From contig OY970164.1 in assembly GCA_963706555.1 (NCBI GenBank), positions 1,116,001-1,180,000 of the forward strand: a stretch of DNA of 64,000 nucleotides, in the 5' to 3' direction. Positions 51,475-60,461 of the stretch are shown here, in pieces. Positions within the stretch are counted from its first letter, which is position 1. Each line of letters begins with the position of its first letter. This DNA comes from Bog-473 sp963706555. Its GTDB lineage: Bacteria; Actinomycetota; Acidimicrobiia; Acidimicrobiales; RAAP-2. The translations under genes and the position numbers were made by a program. The notes under the pieces are model-generated. The model made no database searches and was not told the DNA's origin. It saw nothing but the letters and a program-made list of their open reading frames with translations.

Positions 51475-53478
51475 ATGGAACCGGTCGAGACACCGCGGGT
51501 TTTTTCAGATCGCTACGAGTTGACGCATCTCATCGCGCGTGGCGGCATGGCGCAGGTCTACCGCGCGCGCGATCGCCAGCTGGATCGCCCGGTGGCCCTC
51601 AAGGTGCTCTTCCCCGAGCTCTCGGTCGACAGGGCGTTCGTCGAGCGGTTCCGTCGGGAGGCGCAGGCCGCTGCCAACCTCTCGCACCCGAACATCGTTC
51701 CCGTGTTCGACTGGGGCGAGGACAACGGGTCGTACTTCATCGTCATGGAATTCGTCGACGGGCGCGCGCTCTCGGCCGTCCTACGGGAATCTGGGCCGCT
51801 GTCGCCCCAACAGACGGCGACCATCGGGGCGAATGTGGCTGCTGCGCTTGCTTTCGCCCACCGGCACGGCGTGGTCCACCGCGATGTGAAGCCCGGGAAC
51901 GTGCTTATCACCGCGGACGGCATCGTCAAAGTGACCGACTTCGGGATCGCCCGTGCCATGAATACCGAGGAAAGCCTCACGCAGACCGGCGCGGTCATGG
52001 GTACCGCCGCCTACTTCTCGCCCGAGCAGGCTGAAGGTCACGGCGTCGACGCCCGCAGCGACATCTATTCCCTCGGGGTGGTGCTCTACGAGATGTCGAC
52101 CGGCAAGCCGCCGTTCACCGGGGATTCACCGGTGGCTGTCGCCTCCAAGCACGTGCGCGACCAGCCCGCCCTCCCGCGCAGCGTCAACCCCGCCATACCG
52201 GTGGCGTTCGAAGCGGTCGTGATGAAGGCAATGGCGAAGTCGCCGGACGATCGTTATGCGACGGCGGAGGAGTTCCGCGCCGATCTGCTCCGCTTCGCCG
52301 ATGGACGCCCGGTGGAAGCAGGCGACCCTGGCGCGACCACGACCATGGCGCTCGTCGACGCGACGTCGCCTGTCATGGTGACGGGACAGACCCAGGCCCT
52401 GGGGATGGGCGTGGCCGGCGCCGCCACCGCAGCCGGCGCCAGAGGCGGAGGAGGAGGTGCGAGCAGGGCCGAGCAGGAGCGCCAACGACGAATTCGGCGA
52501 ATGGTGATCCTTCTCGTCACGCTGCTGGTCGTCCTCGCGGTGATCGCCTTCTTTCTCGTCCGTTCGCTGACGACAACGGCACAGGTCACGGTGCCGCCCG
52601 TGGCCGGCCAGACGGTGGCGCAGGCCACCCTGGCCCTGCACAACCAGGGCCTCAGCGTGGGTGCCACGACCTTGAAGGTGAGTCCCACCGTCGCCAAGGG
52701 AATCGTCATTTCGACCGACCCCGCCGGCGGTGACAAGGTGAACAAGAACAGTGTGGTCGCCCTGGTCGTCAGTGCGGGCCCGACCGTGACCAGAGTCACT
52801 GTGCCGTCGGTCGTCGGCCAACAACTCGCGGTGGCCATCCAGCTCATCACGAGCAAGGGGCTGGGGTACCAGGTGGAGGACGTGACGGGGACCAAGTCAC
52901 CGGGCACCGTACTGAAGCAGGACCCGGCCGGCGGGACCGTAGTCCCCTCGACGAAGAAGGTGAAGTTGACCGTCGTGATCAGCCAATCCTCGACCCCGGT
53001 GCCCAACGTCGTCGGCCTTTCACAAACCTCGGCCGGGAGCCTCATCACGGGGAGCAACCTCACGGTCGGGACCCAGAACAGCGCCTGTTCGCAGCAGGTT
53101 TCCGCCGGAAATGTCGCCTCCCAGAGCCCCCCCGCCGGCAGCCAGCAGCCCCCGAACTCGCCGGTCAACCTGGTCGTGTCGTCGGGACCCTGTTCGGCGA
53201 CCGTGCCGAGAGTCGTCGGGCTTTCGCAAAGCGCGGCGGCCAGCGCCATCTCTGCCACACCGGGGCTGAACTCGACGGTCACCATGGTCGACTGCTCCTC
53301 GAGTGGCGGCACGGCGGGTCAGGTGCAAAGCCAGAGTCCTGCCGCGGGCACAGTGCTGAATCCGCCGTTCCCCCAGACGGTCACCCTCTCGGTGTGTTCG
53401 ACCACGACCACGACGACCACGCCGACAACGGTGGGGACCACCACCACAACGGCATCGACCACGACGACGACGCCGTAG
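51475..53478 (+). CDS. pknB: Ser/Thr protein kinase with PASTA repeats (PknB-like)
   Basis: 667 residues. Kinase domain (residues 12-275): glycine loop IARGGMAQVYRA, VALKVL Lys, HRDVKPGNVLI, DFG in VTDFGIARAM, and APE-region SPEQAEGHGVDARSD. A membrane helix (about 343-362) separates the kinase from about four PASTA repeats (VPPVAGQTVAQATLAL, VPSVVGQQLAVAIQLI and later ones) that bind peptidoglycan fragments. The C-terminus is Thr-rich. It controls cell shape and division through FHA proteins. Full length, ATG 51475. Confidence 0.92.
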   Translation: MEPVETPRVFSDRYELTHLIARGGMAQVYRARDRQLDRPVALKVLFPELSVDRAFVERFRREAQAAANLSHPNIVPVFDWGEDNGSYFIVMEFVDGRALSAVLRESGPLSPQQTATIGANVAAALAFAHRHGVVHRDVKPGNVLITADGIVKVTDFGIARAMNTEESLTQTGAVMGTAAYFSPEQAEGHGVDARSDIYSLGVVLYEMSTGKPPFTGDSPVAVASKHVRDQPALPRSVNPAIPVAFEAVVMKAMAKSPDDRYATAEEFRADLLRFADGRPVEAGDPGATTTMALVDATSPVMVTGQTQALGMGVAGAATAAGARGGGGGASRAEQERQRRIRRMVILLVTLLVVLAVIAFFLVRSLTTTAQVTVPPVAGQTVAQATLALHNQGLSVGATTLKVSPTVAKGIVISTDPAGGDKVNKNSVVALVVSAGPTVTRVTVPSVVGQQLAVAIQLITSKGLGYQVEDVTGTKSPGTVLKQDPAGGTVVPSTKKVKLTVVISQSSTPVPNVVGLSQTSAGSLITGSNLTVGTQNSACSQQVSAGNVASQSPPAGSQQPPNSPVNLVVSSGPCSATVPRVVGLSQSAAASAISATPGLNSTVTMVDCSSSGGTAGQVQSQSPAAGTVLNPPFPQTVTLSVCSTTTTTTTPTTVGTTTTTASTTTTTP

Positions 53479-53487
53479 AACGACGAT

Positions 53488-53520
53488 GTAGTTGGACGAC
53501 GTCGTAGTTGGACGACGTCG
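53488..53520. repeat. 16-bp tandem repeat (two units) after pknB
   Basis: GTAGTTGGACGACGTC occurs twice in a row (53488-53503, 53504-53519), between the convergent pknB and trpG-like genes. The GACGTC centre is self-complementary, so it may act as a small bidirectional stop structure. Confidence 0.5.
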
Positions 53521-53565
53521 TTGAGCGAAACCGGTTGACCTGACCCGTTCCGCAGGAGCGTCTGA

Positions 53566-54162
53566 TCAGGACGAGGCCGGAACTCCAGTCAGCTGACCCA
53601 GGAAATTTCCCAGGAGGGCCGGACCTGAGACAGTCAGGACCGACTCAGGGTGGAACTGCACGCCCTCGACGGGGAGTTCCCGATGGCGCAGCCCCATGAT
53701 GACCCCGTCCGTGGAGGTGGCGGTGACCACCAGTTCCTTGGGCAGCGAGTCCGGATCGACCACGAGCGAGTGGTAGCGGGTCGCCACGAACGGGTTCGGC
53801 AGCCCTTGGAAGATGCCCAGCCCGTCGTGATGGATCTCCGAGGTCTTGCCGTGCATGAGGTGGGGGGCGGCGACGACCGATCCTCCGAAGACCTGGCCGA
53901 TGCACTGGTGGCCGAGGCAGACCCCCAGGATCGGGAATTCACCGGCCAGGGCGCGGATGGCGTCCAGGGACACGCCCCCGTCCTCAGGCCGTCCCGGCCC
54001 CGGCGAAATCAGCAGCGCGTCGGGCCGTTGGGCCCGGATCCCTTCGACGTCGATTGCGTCGTTGCGGAACACCGAGGGCGCTGCTCCGAGCTCGCCCAGC
54101 TCCTGGACCAGGTTGTAGACGAACGAGTCATAGTTGTCGAGAACGAGAATCCGTGCCGGCAT
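53566..54162 (-). CDS. Glutamine amidotransferase, TrpG/PabA-like
   Basis: 198 residues. Class I amidotransferase: VLDNYDSFVYNLVQEL at the start, the nucleophile Cys in PILGVCLGHQCIGQVFGG (about residue 79), and the His-Glu pair in EGVQFHPESVL (about residue 171). It gives ammonia to anthranilate or aminodeoxychorismate synthase. Length is typical of component II. Position next to pknB/crgA is conserved in actinobacteria (general knowledge), where it is annotated trpG or pabA; the partner synthase is not here. Confidence 0.88.
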   Translation of the reverse strand: MPARILVLDNYDSFVYNLVQELGELGAAPSVFRNDAIDVEGIRAQRPDALLISPGPGRPEDGGVSLDAIRALAGEFPILGVCLGHQCIGQVFGGSVVAAPHLMHGKTSEIHHDGLGIFQGLPNPFVATRYHSLVVDPDSLPKELVVTATSTDGVIMGLRHRELPVEGVQFHPESVLTVSGPALLGNFLGQLTGVPASS

Positions 54163-54224
54163 GGGGACGCAAGAATACCCGAGCCGGCCGGAAAGCCCCG
54201 CCCAGCCTGACTAACCTCACGCTC

Positions 54225-54557
54225 GTGGCAACCAACACCAAGACAGGACCGGGTGGCGCTTCCCGCAAGGGAAAGTCGGCTGCGGGGCGGAGCACGTCAA
54301 AAGGCACGTCCAAAGTCGGCCGTCCGTCCACGGCAGAGGAGAGCGGCCGCTACACGCGCCCGATCCCGAAAAGCGTCCGTCGTAGCCCCCACTGGTACGG
54401 GGTCCTCGTCCTGGCACTGCTGATCGTCGGCGTGGCCGTGATCGTCCTCAATTACCTGGCCCACATACCAGGGGTGGGACACGGCTCGGCCTGGGGCCTC
54501 GTGGCCGGGCTGGTGATGATATTCGCCGGGTTCCTGCTCGCCACCCGTTACCGTTAG
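54225..54557 (+). CDS. crgA: CrgA cell-division inhibitor/organizer
   Basis: 110 residues from GTG 54225. A basic/Ser-Lys-rich cytosolic N-terminus leads to two membrane helices (WYGVLVLALLIVGVAVIVLNYL and GLVAGLVMIFAGFLLATRYR) with the typical SPHWYGVL and ATRYR ends of CrgA. CrgA binds FtsZ, PBPs and FtsQ-type proteins at the septum. The N-terminal tail is longer than in most mycobacterial homologues. Divergent from trpG-like gene, 63 bp apart. Confidence 0.88.
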   Translation: MATNTKTGPGGASRKGKSAAGRSTSKGTSKVGRPSTAEESGRYTRPIPKSVRRSPHWYGVLVLALLIVGVAVIVLNYLAHIPGVGHGSAWGLVAGLVMIFAGFLLATRYR

Positions 54558-54601
54558 TAGGCACGAACTCCCAGGGAGCGCCTGCCGTCGCGACCCTGGG
54601 C

Positions 54602-55783
54602 TCAGCCCAGTCGCTCGATAATGGTCGCGTTCGCCAGCCCGCCGCCCTCGCACATGGTGAGGAGCCCGTAACGGCCTTCGGTGCGCTCCAGTTCGTTGAG
54701 CAGCGTGGAGAGGAGCTTGCCTCCCGAAGCACCGAGCGGGTGTCCCAGTGCGATGGCGCCGCCATTGGGATTGACGATCTCCATGTCGGGGTGGTGCTCC
54801 TTCTCCCACGCCAGAACGACTGAGGCGAACGCCTCGTTGATCTCGATCGCGTCGATGTCGTCCAACGTCAACTTCGCTCGCTCCAACACTGCGGTCGTGG
54901 CCGGGATGGGCCCGGTGAGCATGGTGATCGGATCCACGCCGGCCAGGGCGAAGGCGTGGAAGCGGGCCCGGGGGCGCAGTCCCAATGCACTGGCCTTCTC
55001 TTCGCTCATGATGAGGACGGCGGACGATCCGTCGGTGATCTGCGAGGAGTTGCCGGCCGTGACCTTGCCATCTTCGGGCTTGAAGGCCGGCTTGAGCTTG
55101 GCCAGGGCCTCCACCGTACTGTCGGGGCGGATGCCCTCGTCGGAGGTCAACTGCTCGGCGGTGTCATTGCCTTCGTCGTCGCGGATGCTCACCGGGATGA
55201 TCTCGTTTTCGAACCGCCCTTCGGCGGTGGCCCGGGCGGCGCGCTGGTGGCTCTGGACGGAGAAAGCGTCGAGTTGCTCCCGGGAGATGTCCCATTGGTC
55301 GGCGATCATTTCGGCCCCGATGCCCTGACCGACCAGGCCGCCCTTGGGCTTGTAGCGGTTCATCATGCGGGGTCCGAAGGGATAGCCGAGCTCCCGGACG
55401 ACCGAAGAGCCCATGGGGGTGCGCGTCATGCTCTCGACGCCGGCGGCCACGACGACGTCATAGGCCCCGGCCATGACGCCCTGGGCGGCGAAGTGGAGTG
55501 CCTGCTGGGACGAACCGCACTGGCGGTCGATGGTGGTGCCCGGCACCGACTCGGGCCAGCCGGCGGCGAGCACCGCGTTGCGCCCGACGTTCAGGGCCTG
55601 CTCGGAGACCTGCATGACGCAGCCCATGATGACGTCGTCGACGAGGGAGGGGTCGAGCCCGTTGCGCTCCTGTAGCGCGCGCAGGGCCTCGGAGGCGAGA
55701 TCCACCGCGTGCCAGTTCCGGAGCTTCCCGTTTCGCTTGCCCCCAGCCGTACGGACGGCATCGACGATGACTGCAGTGGTCAT
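54602..55783 (-). CDS. Acetyl-CoA C-acetyltransferase (thiolase)
   Basis: 393 residues. Active-site Cys in DRQCGSSQQALHFAAQGV (about residue 90), the His in GHPLGASGGKLL (about 349) and second Cys in LLTMCEGGGLANATII (about 380). Full thiolase length. It breaks or makes acetoacetyl-CoA-type substrates in beta-oxidation or biosynthesis. ATG 55783 with GGAGGAGACGC upstream. No matching beta-oxidation gene is adjacent. Confidence 0.92.
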   Translation of the reverse strand: MTTAVIVDAVRTAGGKRNGKLRNWHAVDLASEALRALQERNGLDPSLVDDVIMGCVMQVSEQALNVGRNAVLAAGWPESVPGTTIDRQCGSSQQALHFAAQGVMAGAYDVVVAAGVESMTRTPMGSSVVRELGYPFGPRMMNRYKPKGGLVGQGIGAEMIADQWDISREQLDAFSVQSHQRAARATAEGRFENEIIPVSIRDDEGNDTAEQLTSDEGIRPDSTVEALAKLKPAFKPEDGKVTAGNSSQITDGSSAVLIMSEEKASALGLRPRARFHAFALAGVDPITMLTGPIPATTAVLERAKLTLDDIDAIEINEAFASVVLAWEKEHHPDMEIVNPNGGAIALGHPLGASGGKLLSTLLNELERTEGRYGLLTMCEGGGLANATIIERLG

Positions 55784-55962
55784 GGTGCGTCTCCTCCCTG
55801 CGCCGGCGGGTTCCCGACCGGATTGCGGACCAGGGCATTCTACCGGCCTCGACGGCGGCCACGGCCGGTGGGCAGACGGGATGAGACCCCGCTGTGCAGT
55901 CGGAGACCTGCTCGTCGCCGGGCCACCCCGTGGGCGTGAGCGGCGGCCGGTAGGGTCTGCCT

Positions 55963-56412
55963 GTGGGCGGCAACAAGAACATGGATCGCTGGCTCGGCGA
56001 CGGCGGGATGCCGATCATCGCCTTGGTGGGCGGCGCGTTCACCGCCTATGGAGTGGATGGGGAGGACCTCGGGTGGGTGGCCGGGACCTTTGTCCCCGAG
56101 GAGCTCGCCTGCAATCCTCACGGCGTCACCCAGGCCGGGATCCATTCCCTGCTGCTCGACGCGAGCATGAACTTCGCCATCAACGCCGCGCTTTCTGGCC
56201 GGGACCGCACCCGGGGCACGTTGGAGATGAAGACCGAGACGATGCGGCCCGCCCTGCGGGGCACCCCGTACGTCCTGCGCGGCGACGTGGCGCGGATGGC
56301 GAAGCAGGTGGCCTACGGGGAAGCGACGATGCGCGACGAAGATGGCCTGCTCGTGAGCCGGGCCACGGGGACCTTTCTTCTGCATCGAGATGAGGCGCCT
56401 CCCCACACCTGA
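55963..56412 (+). CDS. PaaI-type hotdog thioesterase
   Basis: 149 residues, GTG start. Hotdog layout: GGAFTAYGVDGEDLGWVAGTFVPEELACNPHGVTQAG, then LLLDASMNFAINAAL and a beta region TLEMKTETMRPALRGTPY. The NPHG followed by a central Asp (LLDAS) is the PaaI-type catalytic region. It hydrolyses acyl-CoA thioesters, probably aromatic or medium-chain. The 3' end overlaps the ComF-like gene by 23 bp. Confidence 0.78.
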   Translation: MGGNKNMDRWLGDGGMPIIALVGGAFTAYGVDGEDLGWVAGTFVPEELACNPHGVTQAGIHSLLLDASMNFAINAALSGRDRTRGTLEMKTETMRPALRGTPYVLRGDVARMAKQVAYGEATMRDEDGLLVSRATGTFLLHRDEAPPHT

Positions 56413-57292
56413 ACGTCGTGCACCGGGTCCTCGTGCGCCTGCACACGGTCTGTCTGCACACGGTCCGCCTGCACACGGTCCGCCCGAACACGGCCTCCTT
56501 GCCGCGTGCCTGACCTGCTGTGGTCCCACGAGTCGACGCTTCGCCCTCTGCTTCGCCTGCAGGGCGGTCAGCCGTGCGCTCAATCTCCCTCTGCACCCGG
56601 TCCTCCCGGGCCACGTGTGTCCGGTGCCCGGTCCGCTCTATCGCGTGCTCATGGGCTACAAAGAGTCACCCGTCGACGAGGTCCGTCGGAAGTACTCGCG
56701 CTGCGTCGGCGACACCTTCACCGGATTCTTGACCGAGCACGTCGCGTGCGTGTTCGCCGCATTCGGCGGCGCGGCAGATCTCGTTGTGCCGGTGCCGTCG
56801 TCCTCTCGCCCCGGCCGAGCCTCGCTCGAACGAGCCGACGGGCTGGCCGAGGGAGTGGTCTCCGCCTTGGGGGTCCATGTGCAGTGGTCGCCGTCGACAT
56901 TGCAGCGGGCCGAAGGGGACATCGGCCCCATGCGTCCGAACGCGCACGCGTTCGCCGTGCCTGCTGCATGGCGTGCTGCGGTGCACGGTTCCCGGGTGAT
57001 GCTGTTGGACGACATCTACGTAAGCGGTTCGCGCGCGCAGAGTGCAGCGGCCGCGCTGCGCCTCTCGGGCGCCCGCACTGTGGTCATCGTTCCCCTCGGC
57101 CGCGTCGTACGCCCTGAGCGGTTCGCAACTCATGCCGCGTTCGTCGCCGCTTCAGGGACCGGCAACGGCCACTTAGCGCGGTGCGTGGTAGGTCATCGGG
57201 GTACTGATCAGGCCGATGCGGGTCAGGCCGATGCGGGTCAGGCCGATGCGGGTCAGGCCGATGCGGGTCAGGCCTATGCGGGCAGCGAGTAA
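56390..57292 (+). CDS. ComF-like phosphoribosyltransferase-domain protein
   Basis: 300 residues. PRPP-binding motif VMLLDDIYVSGSRAQSAAAAL (about residue 203) is the type I phosphoribosyltransferase signature, and the order RPGRASLERADGLAE before it matches ComF-type proteins. A possible CxxC...CxxC zinc site is present (CLTCC...CFAC). N-terminal residues 17-36 (AHGxP repeats) and the C-terminal QADAG run are low complexity and encoded by 15-bp tandem repeats. ATG 56390 overlaps the thioesterase. In some bacteria ComF has a role in DNA uptake; that role is not shown here. Confidence 0.75.
   Translation: MRRLPTPERRAPGPRAPAHGLSAHGPPAHGPPEHGLLAACLTCCGPTSRRFALCFACRAVSRALNLPLHPVLPGHVCPVPGPLYRVLMGYKESPVDEVRRKYSRCVGDTFTGFLTEHVACVFAAFGGAADLVVPVPSSSRPGRASLERADGLAEGVVSALGVHVQWSPSTLQRAEGDIGPMRPNAHAFAVPAAWRAAVHGSRVMLLDDIYVSGSRAQSAAAALRLSGARTVVIVPLGRVVRPERFATHAAFVAASGTGNGHLARCVVGHRGTDQADAGQADAGQADAGQADAGQAYAGSE
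56438..56497 (+). repeat. 15-bp repeat, four copies, at comF-like 5' end
   Basis: Imperfect units around CCTGCACACGGTCCG (the fourth CCCGAACACGGCCTC). Encodes the (A/E)HG-rich start of the ComF-like protein. Confidence 0.75.
57208..57282 (+). repeat. 15-bp tandem repeat, five copies, at comF-like 3' end
   Basis: Unit TCAGGCCGATGCGGG repeats five times (the fifth has T for G: GGCCTATGCGGG). Encodes the QADAG tail. The last unit overlaps the stop of the convergent SDR gene. Confidence 0.85.
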
Positions 57293-58227
57293 CGCACGCC
57301 GGTGAGCTCTTCGGAGATCTCCCAAAGGCGGGTGGCCTCTTCTGCGTTGCGGGCTCTTTTGGCGGGCTGCACGACGGTCGGGGGTCCAAAGAGTCCGAAC
57401 GCGTGGCTCGGCCCGATGAACTGGCCGGATTCGACCTCCGAAGCGGTTGCCGCATAAAGGGAGGGCAGTGCGCCCGTCGCGGTGGCCTGCCCCAGGTGGG
57501 ACCCGATGGTCCGACTCGCTTTTGCCCGGGCCTTCGCGTCACCCACGGCCGCGCCCGTGCCGAACAGGTTGCTCCGGGTCCAGCCGGGGTGAGCCGCCAC
57601 GGCGATCGTGGTCTCGCCATCGACAAGGAGGCGCCGGCTGAGCTCAGCGGTGAAGAGGAGATTGGCCAGCTTGGAGGCCCCGTAGTGCTGCCAGGTGTTG
57701 CGGATCCTCAGGCCTGCCACGTCGTCGAAGTCGATCTGGCCGTTGCGATGCATCATCGAGCTCACGGTGACTACACGGGAAGGCCCCGAGGTCAAGAGGC
57801 GATCGAGGAGAAGCCCGGTCAGTGCGAAATGCCCCAGATGGTTGGTGGCCATTTGAAGTTCGAAGCCGTCCGCAGTCTGGCGGTAGGGGGTTCCCATGAC
57901 GCCTGCGTTGTTGATCAGGAGGTCGAGCCGGGCGTGCTCGGACAAGAACTGGTCAGCGGCTCGACGCACCGAGACCTGGTCGGACAGGTCCAATGCCAAC
58001 AGCTCGAGGGACGTCTGCTCCAGGTCGTTCTCGAGCTTGTCAGCTGCCCGCTGCGCCTTTTCGAGGTCACGACATGCCATGACCACGTGGACACCGTGAT
58101 CAGCCAGGGCGCGCGCCGTCTCGAGACCGATGCCGCTGTTCGCACCGGTGACGAGCGCGACGCGCCCCGTCTGGTCGCCTATGTCGTCGAGGCTCCATGC
58201 CTCGCCGGGAACCCTGGTCCCGCTCAA
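57274..58227 (-). CDS. Short-chain dehydrogenase/reductase
   Basis: 317 residues. Nucleotide-binding TGANSGIGLETARAL, LINNAGVMG, catalytic Ser in VTVSSMMHRNG and YGASKLANLLF (Tyr/Lys). Length and the C-terminal tail point to the retinol-dehydrogenase/WW-like oxidoreductase group of SDRs with a broad alcohol or ketone substrate. TTG start overlaps the pirin gene stop (TTGA), so the two are translationally coupled. Its stop lies inside the 15-bp repeats of the ComF-like gene. Confidence 0.88.
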   Translation of the reverse strand: MSGTRVPGEAWSLDDIGDQTGRVALVTGANSGIGLETARALADHGVHVVMACRDLEKAQRAADKLENDLEQTSLELLALDLSDQVSVRRAADQFLSEHARLDLLINNAGVMGTPYRQTADGFELQMATNHLGHFALTGLLLDRLLTSGPSRVVTVSSMMHRNGQIDFDDVAGLRIRNTWQHYGASKLANLLFTAELSRRLLVDGETTIAVAAHPGWTRSNLFGTGAAVGDAKARAKASRTIGSHLGQATATGALPSLYAATASEVESGQFIGPSHAFGLFGPPTVVQPAKRARNAEEATRLWEISEELTGVRYSLPA

Positions 58228-59210
58228 CGCTGCCCGATATGGTCCGCCGGAACTGTTCCCAACCGGCCGGCCTGGTAGTCCTCGAACGCCTGGATCAACT
58301 CATCGCGCGTGTTCATGACGAAGGGTCCGTGTGCGGCCACCGGCTCGCCGATCGGCTGACCCCCGAGGATGAGAACGTCCAGTGCGGGGTGCCGCGACTC
58401 CTGGACGGTGTCGGCTCGCAGGGAGATGACGTCTCCGGTTCCGTGCACTGCCAGTTGCCCCGAATGGATCGGTCGTGCGTCGGGTCCCACTGTGCCATTT
58501 CCCGCCAGAACGTACAGCAGGGCATTGAATCGGCTCGGCCACGGCAGGACGAGCTCGGCGCCAGGTTGCAACGTGGCATGGACCAGCGAGATAGGCGTGT
58601 GTGTGGAGCCGGGCCCGCGTTGCCCCGCCACCTCGCCGGCGATGATACGCACGAGCGCGCCACCATCGGGCGAGGTCAGAAGCACGACGTCCTGCGCCTC
58701 GAGGTTCTGGTACCGCGGGTCGACCCACTTCTCGGCCGCAGGGAGGTTCACCCACAGCTGAATCCCGTGGAACAGCCCACCGGTGGCGATCAGCTGCTCG
58801 GTTGGTCGCTCAATGTGCAGAATGCCTGAACCCGCCGTCATCCACTGGGTGGAGCCGTTTGTGATCAGTCCGCCGCCACCGATCGAGTCCTGGTGCTGGA
58901 ACGTCCCATCGATCATGTAGGTCACGGTCTCGAAGCCACGATGGGGGTGCCACGGCGTGCCCTTCGGCTCGCCCGGTGCGTACTCGACCTCACCCATCTG
59001 GTCCATGTGGATGAATGGATCGAGGTCGGACAGGGAGACACCGGCGAAGGCGCGACGGACCGGGAATCCCTCTCCTTCGAGCCCAGAGGGTGCATCGGTG
59101 ACACTCTTCACGGGGCGCACCGGCGCGGTCGGCTCGGCGGCCGCAATTTGGGGAAGCGTCAAATTGTCTGGAACGGTGACTGCAGGCATGTCGTACTCCG
59201 TCTGGCTCAT
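58224..59210 (-). CDS. Pirin-family bicupin protein
   Basis: 328 residues. The pirin iron-binding cupin has WHPHRGFETVTYMIDG (His residues) and STQWMTAGSGILHIE, with a second cupin towards the C-terminus (ELVLPWPSRFNALLYVLAGNG). Family members bind iron and act as transcription cofactors or quercetin-type dioxygenases. ATG 59210. It is upstream of the SDR on the same strand and probably in one transcript. Confidence 0.85.
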   Translation of the reverse strand: MSQTEYDMPAVTVPDNLTLPQIAAAEPTAPVRPVKSVTDAPSGLEGEGFPVRRAFAGVSLSDLDPFIHMDQMGEVEYAPGEPKGTPWHPHRGFETVTYMIDGTFQHQDSIGGGGLITNGSTQWMTAGSGILHIERPTEQLIATGGLFHGIQLWVNLPAAEKWVDPRYQNLEAQDVVLLTSPDGGALVRIIAGEVAGQRGPGSTHTPISLVHATLQPGAELVLPWPSRFNALLYVLAGNGTVGPDARPIHSGQLAVHGTGDVISLRADTVQESRHPALDVLILGGQPIGEPVAAHGPFVMNTRDELIQAFEDYQAGRLGTVPADHIGQR

Positions 59211-59265
59211 CGCTGGCTCACAGCAACACGTCTAACGCCGGAGCTCGCGCTTCTGTTCCGTCGGA

Positions 59266-60126
59266 TCAAGCGGCGTCGAGTCGCGTCACGTGCTCGGAGG
59301 TCAGCGTGACGTCGGCCGCGGCGGCTGATGCGGCGGCCGTCGCCGGTCGGCTGCTTCCGGGTATGGGGATGATCCGGGAGCCTTTCGCGAGCATCCAGGC
59401 CAGCGTGACGTTCTCGGGCGTCGACCCGACTTCGGCTGCCACTGCAGCGAAGGCAGGGAACTCGTGTGCGATCCGATCCGCTTGACTGATCCCTCCGAGC
59501 GGGCTCCAGGGGATGAAGGCCACGCCGATGCTCTCGCAATGCCGTAGTTCACCTTCGGAGGACCGGAAGCGGGGAGAGAACTCGTTTTGGACGCTGACCA
59601 GGCGTCCGCCCAGCACCTGCTGCGCCTCGTCGATCTGGGCCACCGTGGCATTCGAAATGCCCGCCATTTGTATCTTCCCGGCGTCCAGGAGGTCGGCCAA
59701 GGCCCCGATGGAGTCGGCATAGGGAACGTGGGGGTCCGGTCGATGGTGTTGGTAGAGGCCTATCGACTCCACGCCCAGCGCGATGAGGGACAGGTCACAT
59801 GCCCGCTTGATGTAGTCGGGATTCCCGTGCACGGTCCAGCTGCCGTCACCAGGCCTTCGGTGCCCGCCTTTGGTGGCGACGAGAATGTGATCGGTGGGGC
59901 CTGCGTAGGTCGAGAGCGCCTTGGCGACGAGCCGCTCCCCGTGGCCGTGTTCTTCCGTGTTCAGTGCGTAGGCATCGGCGGTGTCGATGATGGTGACGCC
60001 TGCGTCCAATGATGCGTGGATGGTGGTGATCGCCCGGGTCCTGTCGGGTCGGCCCTCGATGGACAAGGGCATCTCACCCAGCCCGATGGCGCTGACCTTC
60101 CGGTCACCGATCTGTCGTTCCTGCAT
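59266..60126 (-). CDS. Aldo/keto reductase, second copy
   Basis: 286 residues from ATG 60126, which has GGAGACC upstream; a longer frame to 60285 is not conserved. Features: VSAIGLGEMPLS, IIDTADAYALNTEEHGHGERLVAKAL (Asp and Tyr), LVATKGGHRR (Lys), YQHHRPDP (His) and RIIPIPGSSRPATA. A cytosolic NADPH oxidoreductase of the AKR type. It is not especially close to the 892 copy. It lies upstream of the pirin and SDR genes on the same strand, which may form an oxidoreductase group. Confidence 0.85.
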   Translation of the reverse strand: MQERQIGDRKVSAIGLGEMPLSIEGRPDRTRAITTIHASLDAGVTIIDTADAYALNTEEHGHGERLVAKALSTYAGPTDHILVATKGGHRRPGDGSWTVHGNPDYIKRACDLSLIALGVESIGLYQHHRPDPHVPYADSIGALADLLDAGKIQMAGISNATVAQIDEAQQVLGGRLVSVQNEFSPRFRSSEGELRHCESIGVAFIPWSPLGGISQADRIAHEFPAFAAVAAEVGSTPENVTLAWMLAKGSRIIPIPGSSRPATAAASAAAADVTLTSEHVTRLDAA

Positions 60127-60461
60127 TCTGGGTCTCCGTTCGCGGTCTGGCTGTGGACGTGGTGCCTCATTCAGTCGTGACGCGCGAGGCGAACCGTCGC
60201 CCTGGAATCGAATGTGATCCCGCAGGGCCATCTCGATGTTGAGGGTGCCGACAGCATATCCAGCGGCGCGTTTTGCACGACTCACGCCGTCGATCGAAGG
60301 GAGATGCCCGGAAACCTGCCGAAGTCGGAATCACTTGACGTGTTGCGCACGCCGTTGTAGAAGTCAGGAGTGACGCTTCCCCCCCGAGAGCTCCGCGGGG
60401 ATCGCGAACGTGCCCCGGCCGGGCCGACAATCGTTCCCACCCCTGTGCCTCGCTCGCCGCA
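60127..60461. other. Divergent intergenic region, no gene seen
   Basis: About 335 bp between the divergent AKR and lipoprotein genes; it must contain both promoters. No clear palindrome or hairpin was seen. Confidence 0.35.

Noticed and set aside
57274..60126. AKR-pirin-SDR considered as a known catabolic operon
   Set aside because: Families are too broad to name a pathway; kept as a plausible co-transcribed group only.
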